In this document: positions 12,354 through 21,540 of the stretch, piece after piece | How positions within the stretch are numbered: position 1 is the first letter of the stretch | How the letters are laid out: each line of letters starts with the position of its first letter | From: Platanthera guangdongensis | Taxonomy: Eukaryota; Streptophyta; Magnoliopsida; Asparagales; Orchidaceae | Direction: 5' to 3' | Assembly: GCA_039583875.1 (NCBI GenBank) | Contig: CM077157.1 | Location: 72,788,346-72,852,345, forward strand | DNA: 64,000 bases | The notes under the pieces: generated by a model | The model's database searches: none | Told to the model about the DNA's origin: nothing | What the model saw: only the letters and a program-made list of their open reading frames with translations | Position numbers and translations under genes: made by a program

Positions 12354-12685
12354 CAGGTGGGCTCTAGACTCAGTTACTGATCGTCTATCATGAGATGTGT
12401 TCTGTGCTACCTCTATACTCACTGTGATTTTCTGATATTATGCTGTACTTTGTTTGATGTTTTCGTCTTTTCGTGCTAACTCACAACAGACACCCACAGA
12501 GTGAAAATACAATGTGTGCTAGACTAAAGCATATTTACATAAATAAAAAAATCAATGAGCATGTAGTGCAGTACAAAACAAAAAAAAATGCGGAAACAAA
12601 AATAAGATTAATAGAATGAATATTGAGCATATCGTGATGTAGACTATCGAGTGGTTCTGGTTTGATTAATTTCTACACCACGCAA

Positions 12686-14250
12686 TTAGTGGATTCTAAT
12701 CAATAAGAGATTTAGGCATCCAAAAGGACCAGGAGTGGTGGTTCCTTTGGGTACCCAAACATAACGTGTTATACCTTGGGGAGATGACAGTGAGTGACCC
12801 CTTTTGAGCGAAATCGGTCCGCTATTCTGAACTATGGGCCTCCATTCATACATTGGCTTGCGACCATTCTTATGTTGCAAGTTTCCACTTAACCGTCTAG
12901 GAATCCTTACATGTTCTCTAGTTGTGCAAAATTGCATTTGTGGTTTGGCATTATTGAGATTGCTCTTGGAGTTGTGATAGCTGTGCATTGTGTAATGACT
13001 CATAGCATAACGATTATTTGAAGAAAATTTGCTTTCATTTGATTTTATGAATGGAGTAGTTGGTTTGTACATGTAAAGATGATTTTTCTGTTTTGTAGTC
13101 TCATGTATATCTGCGTGACAATTTCCATTTCCTTTGATTAATTTGGCCTTTGGACGGTGGTTCATATTCAACATGCTTTCAGGTTTCATGTGCAACTTAG
13201 ACATTGGGTTTTGCGAGTTTTTAAGCATTATTTCCTTAAGCATATTGATTTTTATAGTTAGCTCTTTATTCTTCAGTTTGAGGTTGTGCCTAGCTTTGTT
13301 GTATGCGATTGTGCTGTTTTTCAGAGCGGAGACAATATATTCGATATGAGCTTTATACTTACTCCTAAATTCATCGAATGTCTCATTCATCTATTCGATC
13401 TCAACTTTATGAGTTTTGCATTCAGCATAGTCACTCTTCACTAATGAGTTCTGAACACAACTTATCACTTTGTTCTTTTGCGACACGAAGCTCCTGTTCA
13501 AGAACCTTATATTTTTCTTTTAACTCAGTATAATCTATATAAGGTGCAGAAATGTTATCTAAAGAACAAACGGGCGAACTAGACGTACCAATGGCAGGTT
13601 CTACATTAACACATATTTTTAAGCGGTTATTTTCTGAACGTAGTTTTGAATTGATACTCGTCAATTTCTTGATTCTACGTTTTTCCTTATCTAGCATAAT
13701 AAATGTAGAAATGGAGTTGCATATATGAAGGAAATTCAATTTTCTTACAGTGCTCTTAGATGAAGCAAGATTTTAGCTTTGAGTGTCTTTGTCTTCTCCG
13801 TGTGTTGCCTCATCCATGATTGAGATTTCAACTTCCCTTTCATGTGATGTGATTTCCATGTCTTCTCCAAGAAAAATTCTCTATTTTATTCTTCACTTGG
13901 ATCCATGAGAAATTGCTCTGACTCGTCATCTGTAGAAAGAGGACTATACGTAGACTCAATAAATTTCCATATATCATAGCCTTAGCATTTAAAAATTTCT
14001 TGACCAAGCCCACAAAATAAACTATTCATAGCCTTAGCATTTACATGACACTCGTGCTTTGTTAAGTTATTTGGCGGCTTGATACATTTTATGTTCCACA
14101 CTTCTATGTCTAGGAATATAAGAAATTTCCTCATTAGCTCTCTCCATTCGTTATAGTTCACTCCTATAAATATAGGTGGTGCAAACAAATTTTCATTGTA
14201 CAATTTTTCATCCCCACTGGTCCATTCAAGTTCAGGGTTGGCCTTATTCC
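12686..14250 (-). pseudogene. gag: Decayed copia gag of element C
   Basis: Pieces in two frames form a broken gag. The upstream piece (14203-13982) has PPIFIGVNYNEWRELMRKFL and LDIEVW, the signature of copia gag N-termini. The second (13739-13431) is a coiled coil rich in Lys and Glu. The third (13390-12686) is basic and ends in TRYVWVPKG, a stretch often seen late in copia gag proteins. I see no zinc knuckle. Stops and frame changes separate the parts, and nothing resembling protease, integrase or RT follows. Confidence 0.7.
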
Positions 14251-14279
14251 CGGTGGTGAATCCGATTTGGAATAACCTG

Positions 14280-14291
14280 CCTTTGATACCA
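14280..14291 (-). other. Primer binding site of element C
   Basis: The minus strand reads TGGTATCAAAGG two bases inside the LTR end, matching the first eight bases of the usual tRNA-iMet site. It fixes the 5' LTR boundary and the element's orientation. Confidence 0.8.
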
Positions 14292-14293
14292 CT

Positions 14294-15851
14294 TGTTGGA
14301 TCTCGTGGCCAACCATAGAGGGGGGGGGGGTGAATAATGTTTGATGCGTTAACTGGAATTTAAAAATATTTTGCAGAAGAAAATCGAGTTGTGGAAGCTA
14401 CCGCGGGGCGTTAGATAGCTAACGCACGACAGTAATATGCAAAGCTTGTTTTTCTGTACAGATCTGAGTTCAAACCCCACAAACACACACACTTGCTAAA
14501 TAATCACAGCACACACCCAGAAGTAATCAACATAGAAATACAGGATTTCATTGCATGAAGTCAAAAACAACAATAGTTCTAGATGAATACAAAATGGGTG
14601 ATCTCCGTGACGCCGAAAATCTAAGGTGATGCGTAAAAACGATCTTTTGGTTTCTATACCGATCCGCTCCACGGACCGGTTGGCTATCTCCTTTTCCCTC
14701 CTGGAAAAGTCTTCAAGCCGGCTCTTCACCTCCACGTAAGGAAGGGCCTTAGAGCCCCGCTAAATCCTCCCGATTTAGACGTCCTTATCCCTAGGACAAT
14801 TTTCCACGGAGTCCTACCCGGATTCCGACGACCCTTACCGGTAGATTTTCCTCTCCACAAGATTTAGAAAAGATAAAAGATGTAAATATTTTAAAGATGA
14901 AGTTCTCCCTCTTGAAGACTTCTCCGCAGAGCGATCCACGACCGGTGCTTGAGATCTTCGTTTGCTGGCAACCGGTCAGCTGTTCGTATTCAACGTAGAT
15001 CTTGGATCGTCGGAGTCTTTCGGTGATGAGCGAGAGGGAGACGACTGTCTTCTTCTTCGACGGAGACTTGTGGAATGGGGCGCAAGAAAGAGCGGCCAAA
15101 CCCTAGGTTTCACGAACTCCCGTCATTTCATTCTCTTTGATGTACATGCATAGAAACCAATGCGGCCTTTTATATGTCTTAATGAAAATAGGCTACCGCC
15201 GACGGTAAGACTAGCTCCCGACGGTAGGTTTGCGCTCTTGTTGTGCCAGCTGTCATCCAAATCTGGAATAGTATTTAAAGCCAATATTTGTCGTTATATC
15301 GTTGCTAGCGCCGCGTGGTTACAGCTATTGCCGTGCGGTAAAACAGGACACGGTGATTCTGAACAGTCGTGTTGATGCTCGACGAAGGCTAGTGCAGAAC
15401 GGTAAGAGCTATCGCCTGTGGTAGAATGATTTCTCGAGAAAAATGTCTTGACATTCGTCGAGGGGCTAGCGTGACGCGTTAACCTCTATCGCATGATGGT
15501 AGATTGGTTTCTCGAGAAGTCCTGCTTAACCTTCGTCGAGAGACTAGCACAATGCGGTAATAATTAATGCCTGCGGTAATTTCCTGAGAGCCTGGCCGAA
15601 ATAATTCCTTGCGCTAGAGCGTGCAGTAAGACCAACACGGAGCGGTAGTTTCCCGAGAGCTTTGTCGATTAATTCACGGCTAACGCTCGGCGGTAACTTC
15701 TAATGCTCGACGTTAGTGTCCATAAGTGTCTTCTTCCTATTCTTCGCTTGCACCTGTCAACCTACACACTTTATCAACAAAAGATGTGATCAAATATAAC
15801 CTAGGAGTTGATATTCTCAAACTTAGAGAATGTGAAACATCAGTTCCAACA
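14294..15851 (-). repeat. 5' LTR of element C
   Basis: The LTR is 1558 bp. Its ends form an inverted repeat (TGTTGGA...TCCAACA). It contains CpG-rich motifs of the CTACCGC/GCGGTAA type between about 15186 and 15720, then a TATA box (CATATAAAAGG, near 15168-15175), and a C11 tract within TTCACCCC...CTCTATGG close to its end. That tract is shared with the unrelated-looking Sirevirus A LTR. Confidence 0.88.
15168..15175 (-). promoter_or_regulatory. TATA box of the element C LTR
   Basis: The minus strand reads ACATATAAAAGGCC, directly downstream of the CpG palindrome cluster of this LTR. The downstream leader then runs to 14294. Confidence 0.55.
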
Positions 15852-16555
15852 ACCATTGCCTCCTTCTTCCTCTTCTTAGATGTCGTAAACCTTGCCATGA
15901 GGCCTAGACGCAGATCGACGAAGTAATAAATGGAACCGGATAGCAACTGGTGGAACCAATCCCCTGCGTTACCCTTGAAGGTGATGGAGAAGAATCTACA
16001 CTTGAAGGCATCAGACATGTTGCAGATCGACACCACATCCCCAAAACATTAGAGATGCCTGACCGAATCTTCTCTGCTAGAGTAGTAGGTGAGGACAGAC
16101 TCTCTGAACCCCTCAGGAACTGGGGCTGCGAGGATCACATCAGAGAAGGGTCTCCTCCCTCCATGGCGATGATGAGTTTCATCCTCACTAGAATCATCAT
16201 CATACTCGCTCCACTGGTGAGTATCGCGATAACTCACCGACGGCTCTGGATCTCAGAATCTAATACCCTGGTTAGCTATCTGATAATGTCGTGACTGCAT
16301 CAGTCACTCTTCTCTCGCCCAAGCGGGCTCCTTCCTAGCTCTCCTTGGCGGCGCTTCCTCATCCGACGGTGTCACACGATGGGGGGAGGTCACCGTGACA
16401 TCGGGGCGATGAGAAAGCACGACGAGTATGGTCCTCTTGATCCTCTTTGCGAAGTCTTTGAATGTAATCACGGTCACGAACTCGCTACCTCGCACGGGAT
16501 TACCAGCCCCCGCCGAGTTGCCGACCAACACTCCATGCTCGCCACCATTTGCCAT
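15852..16555 (-). pseudogene. gag: Ty3/gypsy gag, Tat-like, truncated by element C
   Basis: One minus-strand frame from MANGGEHGVL (16555) reads an acidic N-terminus, then PFSDVILAAPVPEGFRESVL and FKCRFFSITFKGNAGDWFHQLLSGSIYYFVDL, the core of plant gypsy gag (retrotransposon gag domain) in Tat-type elements. Stops at 16304-16306 and 16049-16051 break it; the second fits a CAA to TAA change. The frame ends at 15852, exactly where element C begins. The rest of gag and the pol of this element are not in the window. Confidence 0.72.
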
Positions 16556-17469
16556 CTAGCTAAACCAAGAAACTTTCCTCCTCAGCTACGATCCACACTC
16601 ACCGCACCAAGAGTTGACGTCGGGAAAACTCCCAACCTCAAAAATAGGATCAAGGCAGCCTAAGGCTACTTGCTCCACATCAAGACTAAACGACTAATGA
16701 GACTAGGATGAAAAAGAATGTCAATAAACAGGATCCCAGATGCTGCGGCAGGAAGGTCCCACCATGTACCCGGAAGCTTGGAAGAAGCAACCCCTCCACA
16801 ACCAGAATTTGTCGAGCAGGGTACAAGGGAGACTAGCTGGTAATTAAGTCGTGAGATCGTGACCTGGTCTCTAAGGAGAAGGAATCCAAAGGCTGAACTG
16901 GTATCCAAGAAGTAGAGCTCGCGAGATGCTGACTAGGATTTTAAGTGTCTCTCCTCATACCCCTGGGGTCCTATTTATAGGGGAAATCCTGGGGGGGGGG
17001 GGTCTATTTATACCCCCATCCCTCGACGACTAGGAAACTTCTTGGAGGAACTCGCACGGCTGGGCTAGCAACTGGCCTAGTCTCCTACCTGGCGAGTATG
17101 CGAGGGGAGCTCGGCATACTCGCCCAGGCCTTCTACAGGCTGGCACGTTGACTCTGACCTCTGTCTTGACTTTCTGACTTTGACCTGTGCTGACCTGGCC
17201 ATGGTGGGGCCCCTCCTCAATGAATATGGGTTGTACAGCCAGGTTACAAGACACACTAAAGCAATGTGTTTCAAAATTCATGGATATTCACCTTACTATA
17301 AATTCAAAGGCAGAAAATACGGCAATATTCCTTAAAAAGTACTAACTCATAATGTTGAGTATTCATGACCAAACATTTCATCCACGAGGTCTGTCATTTC
17401 CTCCACTTCTAAAATTTCTACGTTCAATGGTTCTCAACTTACCAAGGAAAAAAGTAATCAATTGCTGGG
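16556..17469 (-). other. Probable LTR and leader of the Tat-like element
   Basis: Upstream of the gag lies a stretch with two tandem TATAAATAG boxes on the minus strand (17004-17012 and 16971-16979), each followed by GGACCCC- or ACCCCC-like sequence with a G12-type run between them. This looks like an LTR promoter region and leader. I could not fix LTR ends or a primer site, so the boundaries are open. Confidence 0.4.
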
Positions 17470-19773
17470 GGTAACACTTCCCCTGCAGTGACCATATAAT
17501 ATAGGTCCGGCAAGGGCCCCACAACATACAGACTCCACAACTTAAGCATTATAAGATAATAAAAAGAACTACCAATCTCAAAACTCAGAAATAAGACAGC
17601 GGAAACACACCACAACTAGATGTTATCAACTAGCATAAGAGTACGAAGCAGCCTTAAGGCCTTACACATACAATTGTCCAAAACTAAAACAACCAAAAGC
17701 AAAGCAATGCGCTGTAGCACTCCTAAGCTATCTCGGCATGCAAGCTGGATTACAGTGCAGTAAGCATAACATTCATCAACTTAAAAGTGCAACAAAGGAG
17801 AACACTTCATGAGGCTTAGGACTTATTGACCGGCGAGCTTGCTCCAGCATGTGCACCTTGTCATGTAAAAATTATTGTAACATGGATCAGCAAAGGTTGA
17901 CCTCAACTGTGTAACCAACACATCTCCTCCCGGTCGTCCTTATCGGACCCCGGGGCACTCCATCACCCTGCAGGTCAGCACTTCGTATGTAATTGTATAT
18001 AAACATGGAGAGTAAATAAACAGGTTGAGATGTCACATACATCAAACATGTTTCTAAGGTTGAACATTTAATAAAAAGGGGCATACCATGCAACATCTAT
18101 GCAAACCTGGGTTTCACCAAAGACATCCTATCTCACATGAATCTAACACAAGATCATACTTTATCACATCACATCATACAAGGACTTCCATTTTCCCCTA
18201 ACGACATTCATGCCATCACACTGAACTCTTGCCTAGGGGTCATGGGTGTCAAAACACGGGCTTGCCTGCAAGCTCTTACTTCTCACTCCCGGATTCCGTC
18301 ATACAAACAAACCGATGCTAAGAACCATTATTTGACCCCACCGGCTCATGGGATTCATCGCTTGGGCTTGTCAAAAGCTTGGAGTTCTCGTCTGTTTCTC
18401 AGAAGGGGACTTGTCTCGCCGGGACACTCTCCATACATGACTTGCACATCACGGGCTAGCCAGCTGACCAAAGAGACAAATTCGCGCCTTCGCACATCAA
18501 TCAACAAACATAGTCTTTCCCACCCTAATCCACCATTTGTTCTCACACGAAATAAAAGGGGGGAACATCACAAATGACATTTTGCCGCAAACGGATTTCT
18601 GAAAAAAATCATTAAGGCTCGTTATGCAACATCACCGAGTCGGACTAATAGTCGCGACTACGACTTCACCCAAAATGCCTAATCCACTAGTAGAGCGGAT
18701 TTCTAATGCAATAACATACTGGGGATGGACACAATCTGTACAACCTCAGGCTCGCAGGAACAGTTCGGGCTCGAAGAGAGTGGAAGGTAAGGCGAGATGG
18801 ACTCTTTGACAGAGCCTACTCGCTGGGCGAGTGGGTCCAAGAAAAGGGCTCCTCGCCGGGCCAGGGCCCGCTCGCTACGCGAGAGGGGCCCAGCGGTTCG
18901 GGCAAGAGGGGCCCAGCGGCTCAGGCGAGAGCCTTTCTAGGTGAGACAGAACCAGAGAGAGGACCAGTCGCCGAGCCAGGGCTGGCTCTCTAGGCGAGAG
19001 GGGCCCAGTGGTTCGGGCGAGAGGGGCCCAGCGGCTTAGGAGAGAGCCTTTCTAGGCGAGACGGACCCAGAGAGAGGACCAGTCGTGAGGCGTGGGACAA
19101 TCTGCTTGGCGAGACGAGCCCCATGGGTAGGAGCTCTCGCCCGCGAGGCGATGCTCTGGCCAAGCGCCGGTTCAGTGGTTGGTCAGGAACTGATTCAGTT
19201 GGAAGGTGGTTCACCTTTTTAGCCCCAGGCGATTTTACGCTTTTTCCCTCGGTGGCCAGCATATAACCCTTCAGAACAGCGAAGTTTGGCTGTTGGCAAA
19301 CCCGACCAAGGGTATTTTGGTAATTTCAGGTCAGTTCAGATTGGTTATTAGCAGTTCAAACTCAGAGGCCTATAAATAGACCCATAGAGGTTCTTCAGAA
19401 GGAACTTTTTTCCCGGGACTTTAAAAGAGTTTCCTGTGCTTTCTGAGGAGCTCTAAGCCCAGCTTTTGGCTTTGGAGGGGAAGCTCTCAGAGATCTTCTG
19501 GGTAAGAGGTGGGACCTCTCTGCTGAGGCTTTGGGTCGGTTTCTGGTCCTTCACAACCAGTCGGAGGTCAGAGCTAGGGACAAGTAGGTGTTGGCTACGC
19601 CCCTGATTTCAAACTTTCGTTGAGGTCAAATTTTGGCTTCAACAGTTCTGGTGTGTTGAGTGTGGAAGGTAGCCAATACAAGAAAGTCTTGAGTTTAGTC
19701 CTATGGCAGGAGGTGAAGGTGAAGGATCTGGTTCAGGAGGTTTGATGATTTCTTTTGCTAACAAGTAATAACT
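17470..19773 (+). repeat. Probable plus-strand gypsy LTR, split by the Athila element
   Basis: From about GGTAACACTTCCCC (17470) the sequence has LTR character but no gene. A CpG-rich block with CTCGC/GCGAG motifs and two ~115-bp tandem copies (about 18865-19095) precedes a TATA box (CCTATAAATAGACC, 19371-19378) and a leader-like stretch up to 19773. The array-then-TATA order implies plus-strand transcription. The downstream end would lie beyond the nested elements outside the window, so this remains tentative. Confidence 0.4.
19371..19378 (+). promoter_or_regulatory. TATA box in the putative 17470-19773 LTR
   Basis: GCCTATAAATAGACCC matches a strong plant TATA box and lies about 220 bp after the CTCGC/GCGAG array. 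Confidence 0.5.
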
Positions 19774-19839
19774 TGATGCAGATTCATTCTAAACTCTAGT
19801 ATAAACTATGTAGATGGGTATAAGCTAGACTGATTTAAC

Positions 19840-20214
19840 TGTTGAAGTTGGAGACCGGGCGGTCTGTCTTGGCGGGTTAGAGACCGCGCGGTCTGGCGGT
19901 TTGACTCGGCGACTTGTAAACCGGGCGGTCTAAGCAATCTTCACAGGCGCCCTCTCTGCATCTCTTATTGTAAGCCGTGCGGTTAGTCCTTCTGTCTAAC
20001 CGCGCGGCCTGTGCGGTTTACTTTGTACAGTCCGCTTAGCTTGTAAATTTTAGTCCCACATCTCTTATTTGTATTCTCTCTTCTCTCCTCCATTCTATAT
20101 AAGGGAGGGCATACCTTTGTAATAGTTATCATTTTTGGATAATAAAATTTCGATTATTCAAAAGTTTATTCGGCTTGTTCTCTTCTTTTCGCTTCCTTTC
20201 TCTACTTTCTAACA
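19840..20214 (+). repeat. 5' LTR of copia B
   Basis: It starts TGTTGAAGTTGG and ends CTTTCTAACA if a CA end is assumed, directly before the primer site. It carries ACCGCGCGGT-type CpG palindromes in its first ~190 bp and a TATATAAG box at 20096-20103. Confidence 0.88.
20096..20103 (+). promoter_or_regulatory. TATA box of the copia B LTR
   Basis: TTCTATATAAGGGAGG lies downstream of the CpG palindromes and about 110 bp before the LTR end. The 3' LTR has the same box. Confidence 0.65.
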
Positions 20215-20226
20215 TGGTATCAGAGG
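20215..20226 (+). other. Primer binding site of copia B
   Basis: TGGTATCAGAGG directly follows the LTR and matches the tRNA-iMet complement at 11 of 12 positions. Confidence 0.88.
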
Positions 20227-21051
20227 ACACGGTCTTTTCCTCCTGATTCTGTGCGCTCTCTGTTGTTCGCGGCTTGTCTTCCGCGTTCTGCGGCTTGTTC
20301 GCGGCTTGCCTTCTCCTCTGTCCGCGCGGCTTGTCTCTATCCGCGCGGCTTGTTTCTGTCCGCTGCCTGTTTGCGCGGCTTGCTCTTCTTGTTTCTCTTC
20401 TCCTCCTGCTCTTTGTCGCAGCGACCTATTTCCGTGTCGCCGCGCTCCTTGCTCTTTCCTGCCGCTCCGACTTCCTAGTCGCTGCGGTCTGTCTCTGTCC
20501 GCGTGTGTTGTCTCTGCACTCGCGGTTTGCTGCTGTGATCTGCCTGACCGTGCGGGTTGTTCCTTTCTTACCCGCATCTTGGTCGCGGTCACCTGCTCTT
20601 CTCCTCTCTTCTGTTCGCTCGGCCTTTTTCAGTCCGCGCGACCTCTTCCCCGCTGTGCCCTTGACCGCATTCTCGCAACTGCTGTGATCTGCCTGACCGT
20701 GCGGGTTGTCCCTTTCTTACCCGCATCTTGGTCGCGGTCACCTGCTCTTCTCCTCTCTTCTGTTCGCCCGGCCCTTTGCAGTCCGCGCGACTTCTTCCCC
20801 GCTGTGCCTTGATCTGGATCCTAGCCGCTCGTGTTCAAGCGGCTTCTTCCCTTTTGTTCCCGCCGCGGTTTCACGCGGATTCTTCCTTGTTTTAGCGGCC
20901 TCTCCGCCTCTTCGCTCTTAGCCGCTTCTCTTGTTAGTCGCCGCGACCTCCTGGTTTAGTCGCGCGGCTTGTGCTCTGCACCTTGGTCGTGGCCCTTCGT
21001 GCCGCTGGTGTGCTGTCACCGAGACCGCTGCAGTTTCTTCTTCCTCCCTTC
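20227..21051 (+). other. CT- and CpG-rich leader in place of gag, copia B
   Basis: About 0.8 kb of C/T-rich sequence with many CGCGCGGCTTG-like pieces lies where gag normally sits. Open frames here are low in complexity (Leu, Ser, Ala, Arg) and show no gag fold and no zinc knuckle. A 149-bp unit starting at 20532 is repeated in tandem from 20681. The CGCGCGG pieces recall the LTR palindromes. Confidence 0.65.
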
Positions 21052-21540
21052 ATGGCTTTCGCCTCGGTTGTCACGTCTTCTGGTCGTGCACACGTTGTTA
21101 CTCAGGGCAAATGGCTGATCGACACTGGTGCTACGAATCATATGACCGGCCATCTCCCGTGTTTCTCTCTCCTAGAAAAACATGCTCGCTTGCCCCCAGT
21201 TACTCTCGCTGACGGCTCTTCATCATCTGTTCATGGCACAGGGATAGTTCATGTCACCCCGTCTCTTCACTTGGCGGATACTCTATATGTGCCCCAGTTC
21301 CCGTGCAACTTATTATCTGTTACATCTCTTTGCAAGCAATTACAGTGTTCCGTCACATTTACTTCTACTTCTTGCTCTTTTCAGGATCCGGACTCCCAAC
21401 GGACGATTGCTACTGGGACTGAGAGTGGCGGCTTATACTTCCTCGACAACATTTCTGCTTTTTCCACCTTCTCCTCCACCTCCACAGATCTTCTCCAATG
21501 GCATCTCCGCCTTGGTCATGCTCCTCCCGTCTTCTTCGTC
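21052..21540 (+). pseudogene. Copia B protease and start of integrase
   Basis: The frame begins MAFASVVTSSG and holds the aspartic protease motif WLIDTGATNHMTG, then the HLRLGH of the integrase zinc finger near 21510-21525. A one-base shift between about 21525 and 21545 moves the frame; the next finger part CEACQLGKHH lies in the frame of the following ORF. Earlier in-frame codons exist back to 20971, but nothing there resembles a known domain. Confidence 0.75.

Larger units (their letters stand above)
8228..15851 (-). mobile_element. Element C: pol-less Sirevirus-like copia element with an antisense gene
   Basis: A minus-strand LTR element bounded by a 5' LTR at 15851-14294 (TGTTGGAACT to GATCCAACA) and a truncated 3' LTR at 8485-8228. 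A primer site and a polypurine tract sit at the expected places. Internally it has a decayed copia gag and, on the opposite strand, an accessory gene with its own signals. No protease, integrase or RT is recognisable, so it would have depended on another element. Several GGGGGAG-type tracts near the 3' LTR and CpG palindromes in the LTR fit Sireviruses. It is inserted in a Tat-type gag; ACCAT (15852-15856) would be one copy of the target duplication. Confidence 0.85.

Noticed and set aside
18137..18577. 146-codon plus-strand ORF as a host gene
   Set aside because: No recognisable domain; it lies in a stretch with LTR character and has odd composition.
19774..19839. Exact lower end and target duplication of the minus Athila
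   Set aside because: The end is only guessed from CTGCATCA. Its partner lies outside the window, so no duplication is claimed.
20251..20970. Leu/Ala/Ser-rich ORFs as a diverged gag or membrane protein
   Set aside because: Low-complexity CT-rich sequence with a tandem duplication; no gag fold or zinc knuckle.
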